From positions 1 through 14,760 of the forward strand of contig DASSHC010000099.1 in NCBI GenBank assembly GCA_035693105.1: a DNA stretch of 14,760 nucleotides, written 5' to 3'. The notes beneath the pieces were generated by a model, which had not been told where the DNA came from, did no database searches, and saw only the letters and a list, made by a program, of their open reading frames with translations. This document shows, in pieces, positions 6,306 through 13,098 of this stretch. A program made the translations under genes and the position numbers. Origin of the DNA: DASSHC01 sp035693105. Lineage in GTDB: Bacteria; Chloroflexota; Chloroflexia; Thermomicrobiales; Thermomicrobiaceae. Numbering within the stretch: position 1 is the first letter of the stretch; every line of letters starts with the position of its first letter.

Positions 6306-7202
6306 GTGAGCGCGTTGACCACACGACCGCTGACGCCCGCGATGCGCCTCGTGTTCTGGATCGGCTGCGTCTTCGTGCTCATCGCGGGCTTCCAGCTCTT
6401 CGTCCTCTCGGAGCACACGCTCCGGTACTTCGCCTGGACGGTCAATCCGCCGCTGACCGCCGCGGTGATGGGTGCCTTCTTCTGGACGGCCCTGGTGGTT
6501 GCTTTTTTGAGCCTGCGCCAGCCCGCCTGGGCCAACGCGCGCGTCGGAGTCCCCGGCATCCTGCTCTTTCTCATCCTGAGCTTGAGCGCGACGCTGGTGC
6601 ATCTGGACAAGTTCCACCTGCACGACGCGCGGCCGGAGACGCGGCTCGCCGCCTGGGCCTGGCTGATCATCTACATTCTGGACCCGATCCTGGTCGTCGC
6701 CGCGTTCTGGTCGCAACGGCGCGCGCCGGGCGACGACCCGGCGCGGCGCGCACGGCTGCCGGCGGCCTATCGCGCCGTCCAGACGACGCTCGGCGCGATG
6801 ATGCTGGGGACCGGTCTGGCCCTCTTCATCGCGCCCGCCACGGTCGCGCCGTCCTGGGCCTGGGCGCTCACTCCACTCACCGCACGGGCCGTCGGCGCCT
6901 GGTCCGTTGGCACTGGCGTGATGCTCGGGCAGGCGGCCTGGGAGGACGATTGGCGGCGCATCCAACCGGCAGTCTGGGGCGCGCTGACCCTCGGGGTCTT
7001 GCAGTTGCTGGCCATCGCCCGCTACGCCGATCAACTCCGCTGGGGGCAACCCGCTGCCTGGCTGTGGCTCGCCGGTGTCGTCGCGATGCTGGGTTCGGGT
7101 CTCTACGGCTCGTTCGCAGAAAGCCGGGCCAGCCGGGCGGCGGCCGAAGGTGAGGGACTACCCACGCACGCGCCGCAGAACCCCAACAGCGTTGAGTTCT
7201 AG
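6306..7202 (+). CDS. Unassigned 8-TM integral membrane protein
   Basis: I do not recognise this 298-residue protein. It shows eight hydrophobic helices at about 14-34, 48-70, 80-100, 112-135, 158-178, 192-212, 221-238 and 249-267. A short basic loop (137-156) separates two halves of four helices. Possible polar features are the charged/His segment HLDKFHLHD (99-107) after TM3 and an Asp in TM4 (YILDPIL). No transporter or enzyme motif is evident. The start is GTG at 6306, as no ATG in frame precedes it; the ribosome binding region is G-rich but not canonical. It is transcribed divergently from the Mg2+ operon, and the next gene on the same strand begins 108 bp later with its own strong ribosome binding site. 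A role in transport is only a guess. Confidence 0.7.
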   Translation: MSALTTRPLTPAMRLVFWIGCVFVLIAGFQLFVLSEHTLRYFAWTVNPPLTAAVMGAFFWTALVVAFLSLRQPAWANARVGVPGILLFLILSLSATLVHLDKFHLHDARPETRLAAWAWLIIYILDPILVVAAFWSQRRAPGDDPARRARLPAAYRAVQTTLGAMMLGTGLALFIAPATVAPSWAWALTPLTARAVGAWSVGTGVMLGQAAWEDDWRRIQPAVWGALTLGVLQLLAIARYADQLRWGQPAAWLWLAGVVAMLGSGLYGSFAESRASRAAAEGEGLPTHAPQNPNSVEF

Positions 7203-7310
7203 CGCGCCTACCGCGGTGGTGACCATTGCGCGGTGACGTCCGAGGCTTGGACGCGGTGGGGAGCCGTGCGCGAGTCGAGGCGACGCCGCCTGCGTGAGAG
7301 AGGGGAGAGC

Positions 7311-8045
7311 ATGGCTCTTGACCAGCCGGTCCAGGCGAACCGACCAGCCGCCGGCGACTACGACCAGCACCTCGATCGGCTGCTGGCGCTGTCGGACGGC
7401 GTCTTCGCCATCGCGCTCACGCTCCTCTCGATCGATCTGCACCTGCCGGAGACGGCGGCCAGCCTGAGCGGCCACGATCTCTTCACCAGCCTGCTCGACA
7501 CCTGGCCCAAGCTGCTCAGCTACGTCACCAGCTTCACCGTGATCGCGATCTACTGGATCGCCTACCACCGCGTCTTCCACCTGGTGCGGCGCCTCGACGG
7601 GCCACTGCTTGGCCTCACCCTGGTGCTGCTCGCCTTCATCGCCTTCATCCCCTTCCCGACCTCCGTGCTCGGCCAGCACGTCGGCGATGCCGTGGCCCAG
7701 GAGTTCTACTACGGTAGCGTGTCCGCCCTCTCGATCGTCAGCGCGATCATGTGGCAGTACGCCAGCGCGGGCCATCGCCTGGTCGATCGCAACCTGAGCC
7801 TGGAGGCCATCCGCTACTACCGCCGCCTGGCGATCTCGGCCCCGGCCTTCTTCCTGCTGATGATGGTGATCATCGCCACTGGACTGGGCAAGGTGATCAA
7901 CCCGCTGATCGTCGGCTACCTGCTCGGCCTCAGCTATGCCGTGCTGCTGCTGGTCAGTGAGGAGCGCTGGTCCGCCGGCCGGGTGGAGAAGGCCGTCGCC
8001 GCCGATCCCGGCGAGCCGGACTCGGTGCCGTACGACCTGTCGTAG
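7311..8045 (+). CDS. TMEM175-like potassium channel (DUF1211 family)
   Basis: The 244-residue protein has six TM helices at about 23-43, 70-90, 98-118, 130-150, 172-192 and 195-215. The first helix carries the family signature LSDGVFAIALTLL (27-39), matching the FSDGVFAIA.TLL motif that lines the pore of bacterial TMEM175 K+ channels; Phe is replaced by Leu at its first position. A second conserved block, FIPFPTSVLG, lies at 112-121. Family members assemble as tetramers in the inner membrane and conduct K+ without a classical selectivity filter. ATG 7311 was chosen over an earlier in-frame start at 7233 because AGGGGAG lies at 7301-7307, just upstream, and the signature then sits near the N-terminus as usual. 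TrkA-type K+ proteins lie about 3 kb away but in another operon. Confidence 0.88.
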   Translation: MALDQPVQANRPAAGDYDQHLDRLLALSDGVFAIALTLLSIDLHLPETAASLSGHDLFTSLLDTWPKLLSYVTSFTVIAIYWIAYHRVFHLVRRLDGPLLGLTLVLLAFIAFIPFPTSVLGQHVGDAVAQEFYYGSVSALSIVSAIMWQYASAGHRLVDRNLSLEAIRYYRRLAISAPAFFLLMMVIIATGLGKVINPLIVGYLLGLSYAVLLLVSEERWSAGRVEKAVAADPGEPDSVPYDLS

Positions 8046-8052
8046 CCGCTGT

Positions 8053-8108
8053 GTTGTGCGTTGTGCGTTGCGCGTTGCGCGTTGCGCGTTGCGCGTTGTG
8101 CGTTGTGC
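8053..8108. repeat. Heptanucleotide tandem repeat, 8 units
   Basis: Eight head-to-tail 7-bp units run without interruption. Two copies of GTTGTGC are followed by four of GTTGCGC and two of GTTGTGC, so the variants are arranged symmetrically. The array starts 8 bp after the stop of the TMEM175-like gene and ends about 100 bp before the Rieske gene. It is a slippage-prone simple repeat. Confidence 0.95.
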
Positions 8109-8211
8109 GCGGGGCCAAGGGCTGCGCCGCGGGCGGGAATCGCATACTATGGCCGTGATCCGAGCTCACCTGGGCGATCTTCAGGCTGTCTGATCTGGAA
8201 GGGAGCGGCTC

Positions 8212-9990
8212 ATGACACTCAGTACCACTGACCTGATCCGGGTCGGCCGTCTCGACGAGTTGGCCGAGCCACGGGTGGTCTCTGGCGGCCGTCACGGAAT
8301 CGCCGTCTTCCTCAGTGACGGCACTCCCTACGCGGTCGACAACCGCTGCCCGCATATGGGATTTCCGCTGCAGCGCGGCAGCGTCTGCGACGGCATCTTG
8401 ACCTGCCACTGGCACCACGCCCGCTTCGATCTGGCCAGCGGGGGCACCTTCGACCCCTTCGCCGACGACGTGCGCACCTACGAAACCGTGGTCGAGGACG
8501 GCGTGGTCTACGTCAGCCCGCGCCCGCGCCCGCTCGACCTGGAGCGCCACTGGAAGCGCCGCCTGCGCGAGGGGCTGGAGCAAAACCTGTCGTTGGTGCT
8601 GATCAAGGCCGTGCTCGGGCTGCGCGAGGCGGAGGTGCCCGAGCGCGACGTGGTCGCAATCGGCGGCCGCTTCGGCGCCGCCTATCGTCAGGCGGGCTGG
8701 GGACCGGGGCTGACGATCCTGACCGCGATGGCCAACGTCCTGCCGGCGCTGGAGCGCACCGACGCGGCGCTGGCGCTCTACCACGGGCTGGTCCACGTCA
8801 GCCGCGACGCGCTCAATGAGCCGCCGCGCTTCCAGCAGGAGCCGCTGCCGGAGCGCGGCACGCCGCTCCCCCGGCTCAAGACCTGGTTCCGCCAGTTCGT
8901 CGAGGTGCGCGACGGCGTGGGCGCTGAGCGTGCGCTCCTGAGCGCGATCGACAGCGGCGCCAGCCCGGCCGAGCTGATGGACATCCTCTTCGCCGCCGCC
9001 ACCGACCACGTCTTCCTCGATGGCGGCCACACGCTCGACTTCATCAACAAGGCGGGCGAGCTGCTCGACCGCGTCGGCTGGGAGCAGGCGCGCGACATCC
9101 TGCCGAGCGTGGTGCCCGGCCTGGCGATGGCGCGCCGCAGCGAGGAACTGAACAACTGGCGCCACCCGGTCGATCTGGTGCGGCTGATCGAGCCGGCGAT
9201 CGCGCGCCTGCCCGAACTGACCGAGCGCGCCCGAGCGGGTGATTGGGACGACTTCGACGTGCTGGCGGAAACACTGCTGGGCGACGAACCCGAGGCGATC
9301 GTCGACGGGCTGGTGGCGGCGCTGGAGGCGGGCGCCGCGCTGACCCAGCTTAGCCAGGTGCTGAGCTACGCGGCGGCGTTGCGCGTGGCGCGCTTCCACA
9401 CCAGCAACGAGTTCTCCGACTGGATCACGGTGCTGCACACCTTCACCGCGGCCAATGCCCTGCATCAGGGCCTCCAGCGCTCACCCTCGCCCGAGCTGGC
9501 GCGCGGGCTCTTCCACGGCGCGGCCCGGCTCTACCTCGACCGCTTCCTGAACATGCCGGCCGCACGCCTGCCTGAGCGCCGCAACGCCGAGGGCCAACCC
9601 ACCGACGCCGCCGAGTTGCTGGGGAAGCTGACCGATCTGCTCGACCGCGAGCAGCAGGTCAATGAGGCCGCGCTGGTGGTGCACCGCTATCTGAGCCTGG
9701 GGTACGAGCGCGCGCCGTTGATCGCGACGCTCGGCATGACGCTGGTGCGCGAGGACGCGGAGTTCCACAGCTATCAGATGCTGGAGGCGGGATTGGCGCT
9801 CGAGGGCGAACTGCGCGAGGTACGTCCCGAGGCCGCCAACCGCGCGCTGGTGGCGATCGCCCGCTACCTGGCGGCGCACGCACCGACCTCGCGCGCCATG
9901 CTGCAGACGGCGCGCACGGCCATGCGCCTGCAGCGCGGCGAGGCCGTCTACGAAGATGCCGAGGAGCTGGCCGAGGTGGCGGACGCGTGA
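8212..9990 (+). CDS. Rieske [2Fe-2S] domain fused to a large helical His-rich domain
   Basis: Residues 1-105 form a Rieske ferredoxin-type domain with Cys46-Pro-His48 and Cys65-His-Trp-His68, the ligands of a [2Fe-2S] cluster, so the protein should carry electrons. Residues 110-592 are predicted mostly helical and carry many histidines (H191, H195, H266, H273, H318, H396, H409, H418, H435, H519). Segments 249-290 and 373-420 look like a duplication: G-A, a leucine-rich helix, AAA, then a His-Thr pair (H273-T and H396-T). This is not the catalytic domain of Rieske aromatic-ring oxygenases, since their 2-His-1-carboxylate motif is not evident. A faint resemblance to questin-oxidase-like proteins (LHTFTAANAL) is noted with low confidence. 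A GGAAGGGAG ribosome binding site precedes ATG 8212. There is no signal peptide, so it is cytoplasmic. The gene appears monocistronic. Confidence 0.85.
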   Translation: MTLSTTDLIRVGRLDELAEPRVVSGGRHGIAVFLSDGTPYAVDNRCPHMGFPLQRGSVCDGILTCHWHHARFDLASGGTFDPFADDVRTYETVVEDGVVYVSPRPRPLDLERHWKRRLREGLEQNLSLVLIKAVLGLREAEVPERDVVAIGGRFGAAYRQAGWGPGLTILTAMANVLPALERTDAALALYHGLVHVSRDALNEPPRFQQEPLPERGTPLPRLKTWFRQFVEVRDGVGAERALLSAIDSGASPAELMDILFAAATDHVFLDGGHTLDFINKAGELLDRVGWEQARDILPSVVPGLAMARRSEELNNWRHPVDLVRLIEPAIARLPELTERARAGDWDDFDVLAETLLGDEPEAIVDGLVAALEAGAALTQLSQVLSYAAALRVARFHTSNEFSDWITVLHTFTAANALHQGLQRSPSPELARGLFHGAARLYLDRFLNMPAARLPERRNAEGQPTDAAELLGKLTDLLDREQQVNEAALVVHRYLSLGYERAPLIATLGMTLVREDAEFHSYQMLEAGLALEGELREVRPEAANRALVAIARYLAAHAPTSRAMLQTARTAMRLQRGEAVYEDAEELAEVADA

Positions 9991-10004
9991 GGCACGGGCC
10001 CTCG

Positions 10005-10056
10005 TCCCCAACCCCCCTCTCCGGACGGAGCCAATGCTGGGAGAGGGGGTTGGGGA
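10005..10056 (+). terminator. GC-rich inverted repeat after the Rieske gene, likely terminator
   Basis: TCCCCAACCCCCCTCTCC (10005-10022) pairs with GGGAGAGGGGGTTGGGGA (10039-10056) apart from a one-base slip. The loop is about 16 nt, and only a short ATTTG follows. A 14-bp palindrome, GTAGCGGCCGCTAC, lies just beyond at 10060-10073. Confidence 0.55.
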
Positions 10057-10135
10057 TTTGTAGCGGCCGCTACGTCCGGTTGCAAACCCGCCCTTCGTAG
10101 CCGCAGGACACGCGCCGGGTGATGATAGGTACTAC

Positions 10136-10546
10136 GTGCGTAAACTCGTCATAATGCTGATCATTCTGCTTTTGGCCGGATGCGGGAGCGAGGCGAACGG
10201 GCCCGTGCCCGCCGAGCCGGTGGGCACGCCTCTGCCGGCTGCCACACCGGCGGTCACGGTGACCCGCGACGAAAACGGCACAACGTTCGACCTGGGGGTC
10301 GGGCAACGGCTGCTGGTCAAGCTCGGCACCGAGCTTGAGTGGGAGGTGACCGTGACCGATCCCGCGGTGCTCGGCCCGGTGCCGGGCGTACTGTTGGTGC
10401 GCGGGGCGCAGGGGCTCTACGTGGCCCGGCAACCTGGACAGACGATGATCGAGGCCAACGGTAAGCCGATCTGCGCCACTCCCGGCGCCGTCTGCCCCTT
10501 GGTGATCGTCCACCTCGAGTTCCACATCACCGTGACCGGCGGGTAA
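10136..10546 (+). CDS. Small secreted lipoprotein, Ig-like/chagasin-like beta domain
   Basis: The 136-residue protein starts with a very short signal, MRKLVIMLIILLLAGC, with lipobox LAGC and lipidated Cys16. A Pro/Thr-rich spacer (22-42) leads to a beta-strand-rich domain of about 90 residues beginning TTFDLGVGQRLLVKLG and containing WEVTVTD. The pattern of a 'GQ.L.V.LG' strand, a Trp-centred strand and a terminal beta strand recalls small Ig-fold domains such as chagasin-type protease inhibitors. The inhibitor loop NPTTG is not present, so inhibition should not be assumed. Two cysteines in the segment 102-112 (ICATPGAVC) could form a disulfide. The start is GTG 10136 with a weak AGG upstream. 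No partner gene is adjacent on this strand. Confidence 0.7.
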   Translation: MRKLVIMLIILLLAGCGSEANGPVPAEPVGTPLPAATPAVTVTRDENGTTFDLGVGQRLLVKLGTELEWEVTVTDPAVLGPVPGVLLVRGAQGLYVARQPGQTMIEANGKPICATPGAVCPLVIVHLEFHITVTGG

Positions 10547-10561
10547 GCGGGACCGCCGGTC
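10534..10561 (+). terminator. Hairpin overlapping the stop of the small lipoprotein gene
   Basis: GACCGGCGG (10534-10542) pairs perfectly with CCGCCGGTC (10553-10561) around a 10-nt loop that contains most of the stop codon. GGAGTGGTTTTC follows, giving a modest T-rich tail. Confidence 0.5.
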
Positions 10562-10683
10562 GGAGTGGTTTTCGGACGCTCCACGTTGGCGGCCGCGGCT
10601 TCGCCGGGGATGACGGCATGTTCGAATGCCCTCCCCCCGCCATCTCTGGCTTTGACAGGCTTAGGAGCAACCTTACGGCCGCC

Positions 10684-11349
10684 TCAGTTCTCGTAGATGC
10701 CGAGCAGGTCGCGCAGGGCCTCTTCGCGCTCGCGCTTGGCGACGCAGATCAGTTGATCGCCCGCGTGGATCACCGTCTGCCCCGAGGGCACGATCACGTC
10801 GCCCTGGCGCATGATCGCGGAGACGATCACCTCCGGTGGGAACTGGATGCGCTCGATCGGCTGGTCGACCACCGGCGACTCGGCCGAGACCTTGGCGTCG
10901 ACGATCGCCAGGTCGGAGTGGCGCAGGTTCATCAGGTGGACGAAGGGCAGATTGGGAATCTGCTGCTCGATCAGGCTGAGGATGACGTTGGTCTGGCTGA
11001 CGGTCACATCGATCCCCAGTTTGCGAAAGAGCTCCTCGTTCTTGGGGTTGTTCACCCGTGCGATGACCCGGCGCACGCCGAAGCGCTCCTTGGCGAGCTG
11101 TGAGATGACGAGGTTGTCCTCGTCGTCACCGGTGACCGCGATGACGACGTCCGCGCGAGCCACTCCGGCATCGGCCAGCGCCCCCGCCTCGGCACCGTCG
11201 CCCTGCATCACCACCGCGCCGAAGCGGTCGGCATAGGTGGCGCACTTGACCGGGTTCTTCTCGATCAGAAAGACCTCATATCCCTCGTTGAGCAGCGTCT
11301 TGGTCAGGTAGTAGCCCACCTTGCCGCCGCCGACGACCACGATGTACAT
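10684..11349 (-). CDS. TrkA-family K+ uptake regulatory protein (RCK_N + RCK_C)
   Basis: These cytoplasmic proteins bind NAD(H)/ATP and gate K+ transporters of the Trk/Ktr type. The 221-residue protein has a Rossmann RCK_N domain at 1-135 with GGGKVG (7-12) and an acidic residue E30 at the end of the second strand, which fits NAD(H) binding. An RCK_C (TrkA_C) domain spans about 140-206, ending with HAGDQLICVA. It starts at ATG 11349 with AAGGGGAG 8 nt upstream, 30 nt after the preceding TrkA gene. The two-gene arrangement recalls mycobacterial CeoB/CeoC. No membrane subunit is in the window, so the transporter it controls is unknown. Confidence 0.92.
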   Translation of the reverse strand: MYIVVVGGGKVGYYLTKTLLNEGYEVFLIEKNPVKCATYADRFGAVVMQGDGAEAGALADAGVARADVVIAVTGDDEDNLVISQLAKERFGVRRVIARVNNPKNEELFRKLGIDVTVSQTNVILSLIEQQIPNLPFVHLMNLRHSDLAIVDAKVSAESPVVDQPIERIQFPPEVIVSAIMRQGDVIVPSGQTVIHAGDQLICVAKREREEALRDLLGIYEN

Positions 11350-11379
11350 GTCGACGCTCCCCTTGCCTCTCGGCTGCCG

Positions 11380-11805
11380 CTAGGACCGCGCCTGTGCCGG
11401 CACGGCGGGCCCCAGCACCTGCTCCTCCAGCAGCCCGGCGACGATGGTGGTGGGGCAGATGACGTTAAGCCCCAGGCGCCGAAAGACCTCGGCGCGCACC
11501 GGGTCGTAGATGCGCAGCCGCACCCTCGGCACCTGGAAGGTCGTTCCGGCCAGTTGCGCGGCCATGATGTTGGTATTGTCCTCCTCGGTGACGGCCAGGA
11601 AGACCTCGGCCTCCTCGATGCCGGCCGAGCGCAGCACGTCCTCGTCGATGCCGGTGCCGAGCACAGTGCGCCCACGGAACTCCCCCGGGAGATGCCGGAA
11701 TGAGCGCGGATTCATATCGATCACGGTGACATCGTGCCCGTGCTCGGAGAAATCACCCGCCAGCTTGCCGCCCAGCCGGCCGCAGCCGACGATGAGAATC
11801 TTCAT
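11380..11805 (-). CDS. TrkA-family protein with RCK_N domain only
   Basis: The 141-residue protein consists of a single Rossmann RCK_N domain with GCGRLG (7-12) and D30 at the end of the second strand, consistent with NAD(H) binding, followed by a short tail. The RCK_C ligand domain is missing. The downstream gene carries both domains, so the two probably form a hetero-oligomeric gating ring. The ATG (11805-11803) overlaps the UspA stop TGA (11804-11802) by the classic ATGA, indicating translational coupling. Similar single-domain TrkA proteins are normal members of such pairs, so this is not a truncation. Confidence 0.9.
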   Translation of the reverse strand: MKILIVGCGRLGGKLAGDFSEHGHDVTVIDMNPRSFRHLPGEFRGRTVLGTGIDEDVLRSAGIEEAEVFLAVTEEDNTNIMAAQLAGTTFQVPRVRLRIYDPVRAEVFRRLGLNVICPTTIVAGLLEEQVLGPAVPAQARS

Positions 11806-12251
11806 GCCTGGTCTTCATCCTCCGCCCGCGCACGCACCACCAGCACGTTGCACGGGGCGTTCTTGAATACGTACGGGAGCGTCTCGCCCTGCGTCAGTAC
11901 GCCGTGTTCGAGCCGGTTGCTGGTCGCCAGCACGATGGCGTCGGCGTCACGGTCGATCGCCTCGTCGACCACTGCCGCGGCAGCCGAGCGCGCCTGCAGC
12001 AGTTCGGTTACCACGTGGAGCCAGGAACCGTCGCCGACGGTGCGCGCGTAGTCCGCCGCATCGCTTAGCACATGCTCGCCGTGGGTGATCTCGCGCGGTA
12101 GGTCGGCGTCGAGCGGCAGCGCGCGCGGCACCTCCACCACGTAGACCAGGGTCAGGTCGGTCCCGTGCAGCTTGGCCACGGCTCGTGACAGGTCGATCGC
12201 GAGCCGGTCGCGCCAGTCGCCGGAGACGGGGACCACGATGCGTCGATACAC
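11802..12251 (-). CDS. Universal stress protein (UspA family)
   Basis: The protein of about 149 residues has the alpha/beta Usp fold: it starts YRRIVVPVSGDWRDRLAIDLSRAVA and ends NAPCNVLVVRA, matching the conserved first and last strands. The usual ATP-binding signature G-x2-G-x9-G-S/T is degenerate: the region reads ATSNRLEHGVLTQGETLP (109-126), with Gly-Glu where Gly-Ser is expected, so nucleotide binding is doubtful. The start is uncertain: GTG 12251 has GAGG 8 nt upstream, and TTG 12254 is equally possible. A longer frame to 12350 has no supporting site and would add non-homologous sequence. Overlap with the TrkA start suggests that it acts with the K+ regulators, perhaps as a sensor. Confidence 0.82.
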   Translation of the reverse strand: MYRRIVVPVSGDWRDRLAIDLSRAVAKLHGTDLTLVYVVEVPRALPLDADLPREITHGEHVLSDAADYARTVGDGSWLHVVTELLQARSAAAAVVDEAIDRDADAIVLATSNRLEHGVLTQGETLPYVFKNAPCNVLVVRARAEDEDQA

Positions 12252-12321
12252 CAATGCATCCTCACGTAGGGCGTCCACCGGCGGCACCTCGCCGCCTGGC
12301 CGCGCGATGCGCCAAGCGCAA

Positions 12322-12350
12322 AGTATGCGCCCACGAGCGGCGCCGAGCAA
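12322..12350 (-). promoter_or_regulatory. Promoter candidate for the UspA-TrkA-TrkA genes
   Basis: On the - strand, TTGCTC (12350-12345) and CATACT (12327-12322) are separated by 17 bp in the 105-bp gap after the phosphoesterase gene. The hexamers match consensus at three and four positions, so support is weak. Confidence 0.3.
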
Positions 12351-12356
12351 CGACCG

Positions 12357-13094
12357 TCAAATACCGAGCTTGAGGCGGCTGGCGAGTGATTCGGGAAGTC
12401 CCTCGGCGCGCATCTGCGCCTGGGTCTCTTCGATCGAATAGGCGACGCGGCGGAAGGTCACGCGCTGCGCCTCCGGCTCGAAGATGGCGAAGGCGGCGCG
12501 GGGATCGCCGTCGCGCGGCTGGCCGACCGCGCCGGGGTTCAGCATGAAGCGTCCCTGCGAGAGGTCGAGCACTTGTCCCTCGATCGGCTGGCGCGGCGGC
12601 AGGTTGGCCAGCGCGTCTTCCTCGCGGATGTACATCTGCACGTGGGTGTGGCCGAGGAAGCAGATGCGGGTGTCGAGCAGGGGGAAGTTGAGCGCGGCGA
12701 TGCGCGCGTTGTAGACGTACTCCCAGACCGGATGCCTGGGGCTGCCGTGAACCAGCGTCCACTCCTGATCGATCATGCGGTTGGGAAGCGACTCCAGATA
12801 CTGCAGGTGCTCGGCCGTCAGTTGCATGGTCGTCCAGTAGCTGGCGAAGCGCGCGATCGGGTTGAAATCCTCCAGCGAGAGTCGGCCGATGCAGGCCCAG
12901 TCGTGGTTGCCGATCAGGCTGACATCTGGGCAGATGTCGCGAACGCGGTCGACGCATTCGCGCGGGCGTGGCCCATAGCCGACGATATCGCCGAGCGACC
13001 AGATGGCGTCGACCGGACCGGCGGCCTCCAGCACGCGCTCCAACGCCACCAGGTTGCCGTGGACATCGGACAGGACGAGGATGCGCGTTCCCAC
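12357..13094 (-). CDS. Calcineurin-like metallophosphoesterase (YfcE/MJ0936-type)
   Basis: This cytoplasmic dinuclear-metal phosphoesterase has 245 residues. All signature motifs are present: SDVHGN (9-14; D10, H12), GDIVGYGP (35-42; D36), GNHD (62-65; N63, H64), VHGSP (115-119; H116), GHTH (148-151) and the closing NPGAVGQPRDGDPRA (186-200). These ligate two metal ions and identify the subfamily that hydrolyses phosphodiesters or phosphomonoesters; the natural substrate is not deducible. The start is GTG 13094, only 4 nt after the mnmG stop, so the gene is probably co-translated with mnmG. The usual downstream partner of mnmG in many bacteria is rsmG, not this gene. Confidence 0.9.
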   Translation of the reverse strand: MGTRILVLSDVHGNLVALERVLEAAGPVDAIWSLGDIVGYGPRPRECVDRVRDICPDVSLIGNHDWACIGRLSLEDFNPIARFASYWTTMQLTAEHLQYLESLPNRMIDQEWTLVHGSPRHPVWEYVYNARIAALNFPLLDTRICFLGHTHVQMYIREEDALANLPPRQPIEGQVLDLSQGRFMLNPGAVGQPRDGDPRAAFAIFEPEAQRVTFRRVAYSIEETQAQMRAEGLPESLASRLKLGI

Positions 13095-13098
13095 CGCT

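Noticed and set aside
8053..8108. CRISPR-like array
   Set aside because: Units are 7 bp and contiguous, without spacers, and no cas genes are present.
7954..9465. Long - strand ORF (503 codons) opposite the Rieske gene
   Set aside because: The + strand has conserved Rieske motifs and a good ribosome binding site; the reverse frame reads through the heptamer repeat.
10060..10073. 14-bp palindrome GTAGCGGCCGCTAC as an operator
   Set aside because: Short GC-rich palindromes are expected by chance at this base composition, and it sits beyond a terminator-like repeat with no clear promoter.
10652..10657. Perfect TTGACA on the + strand
   Set aside because: No acceptable -10 at 16-18 bp, and it would point antisense into the TrkA gene.
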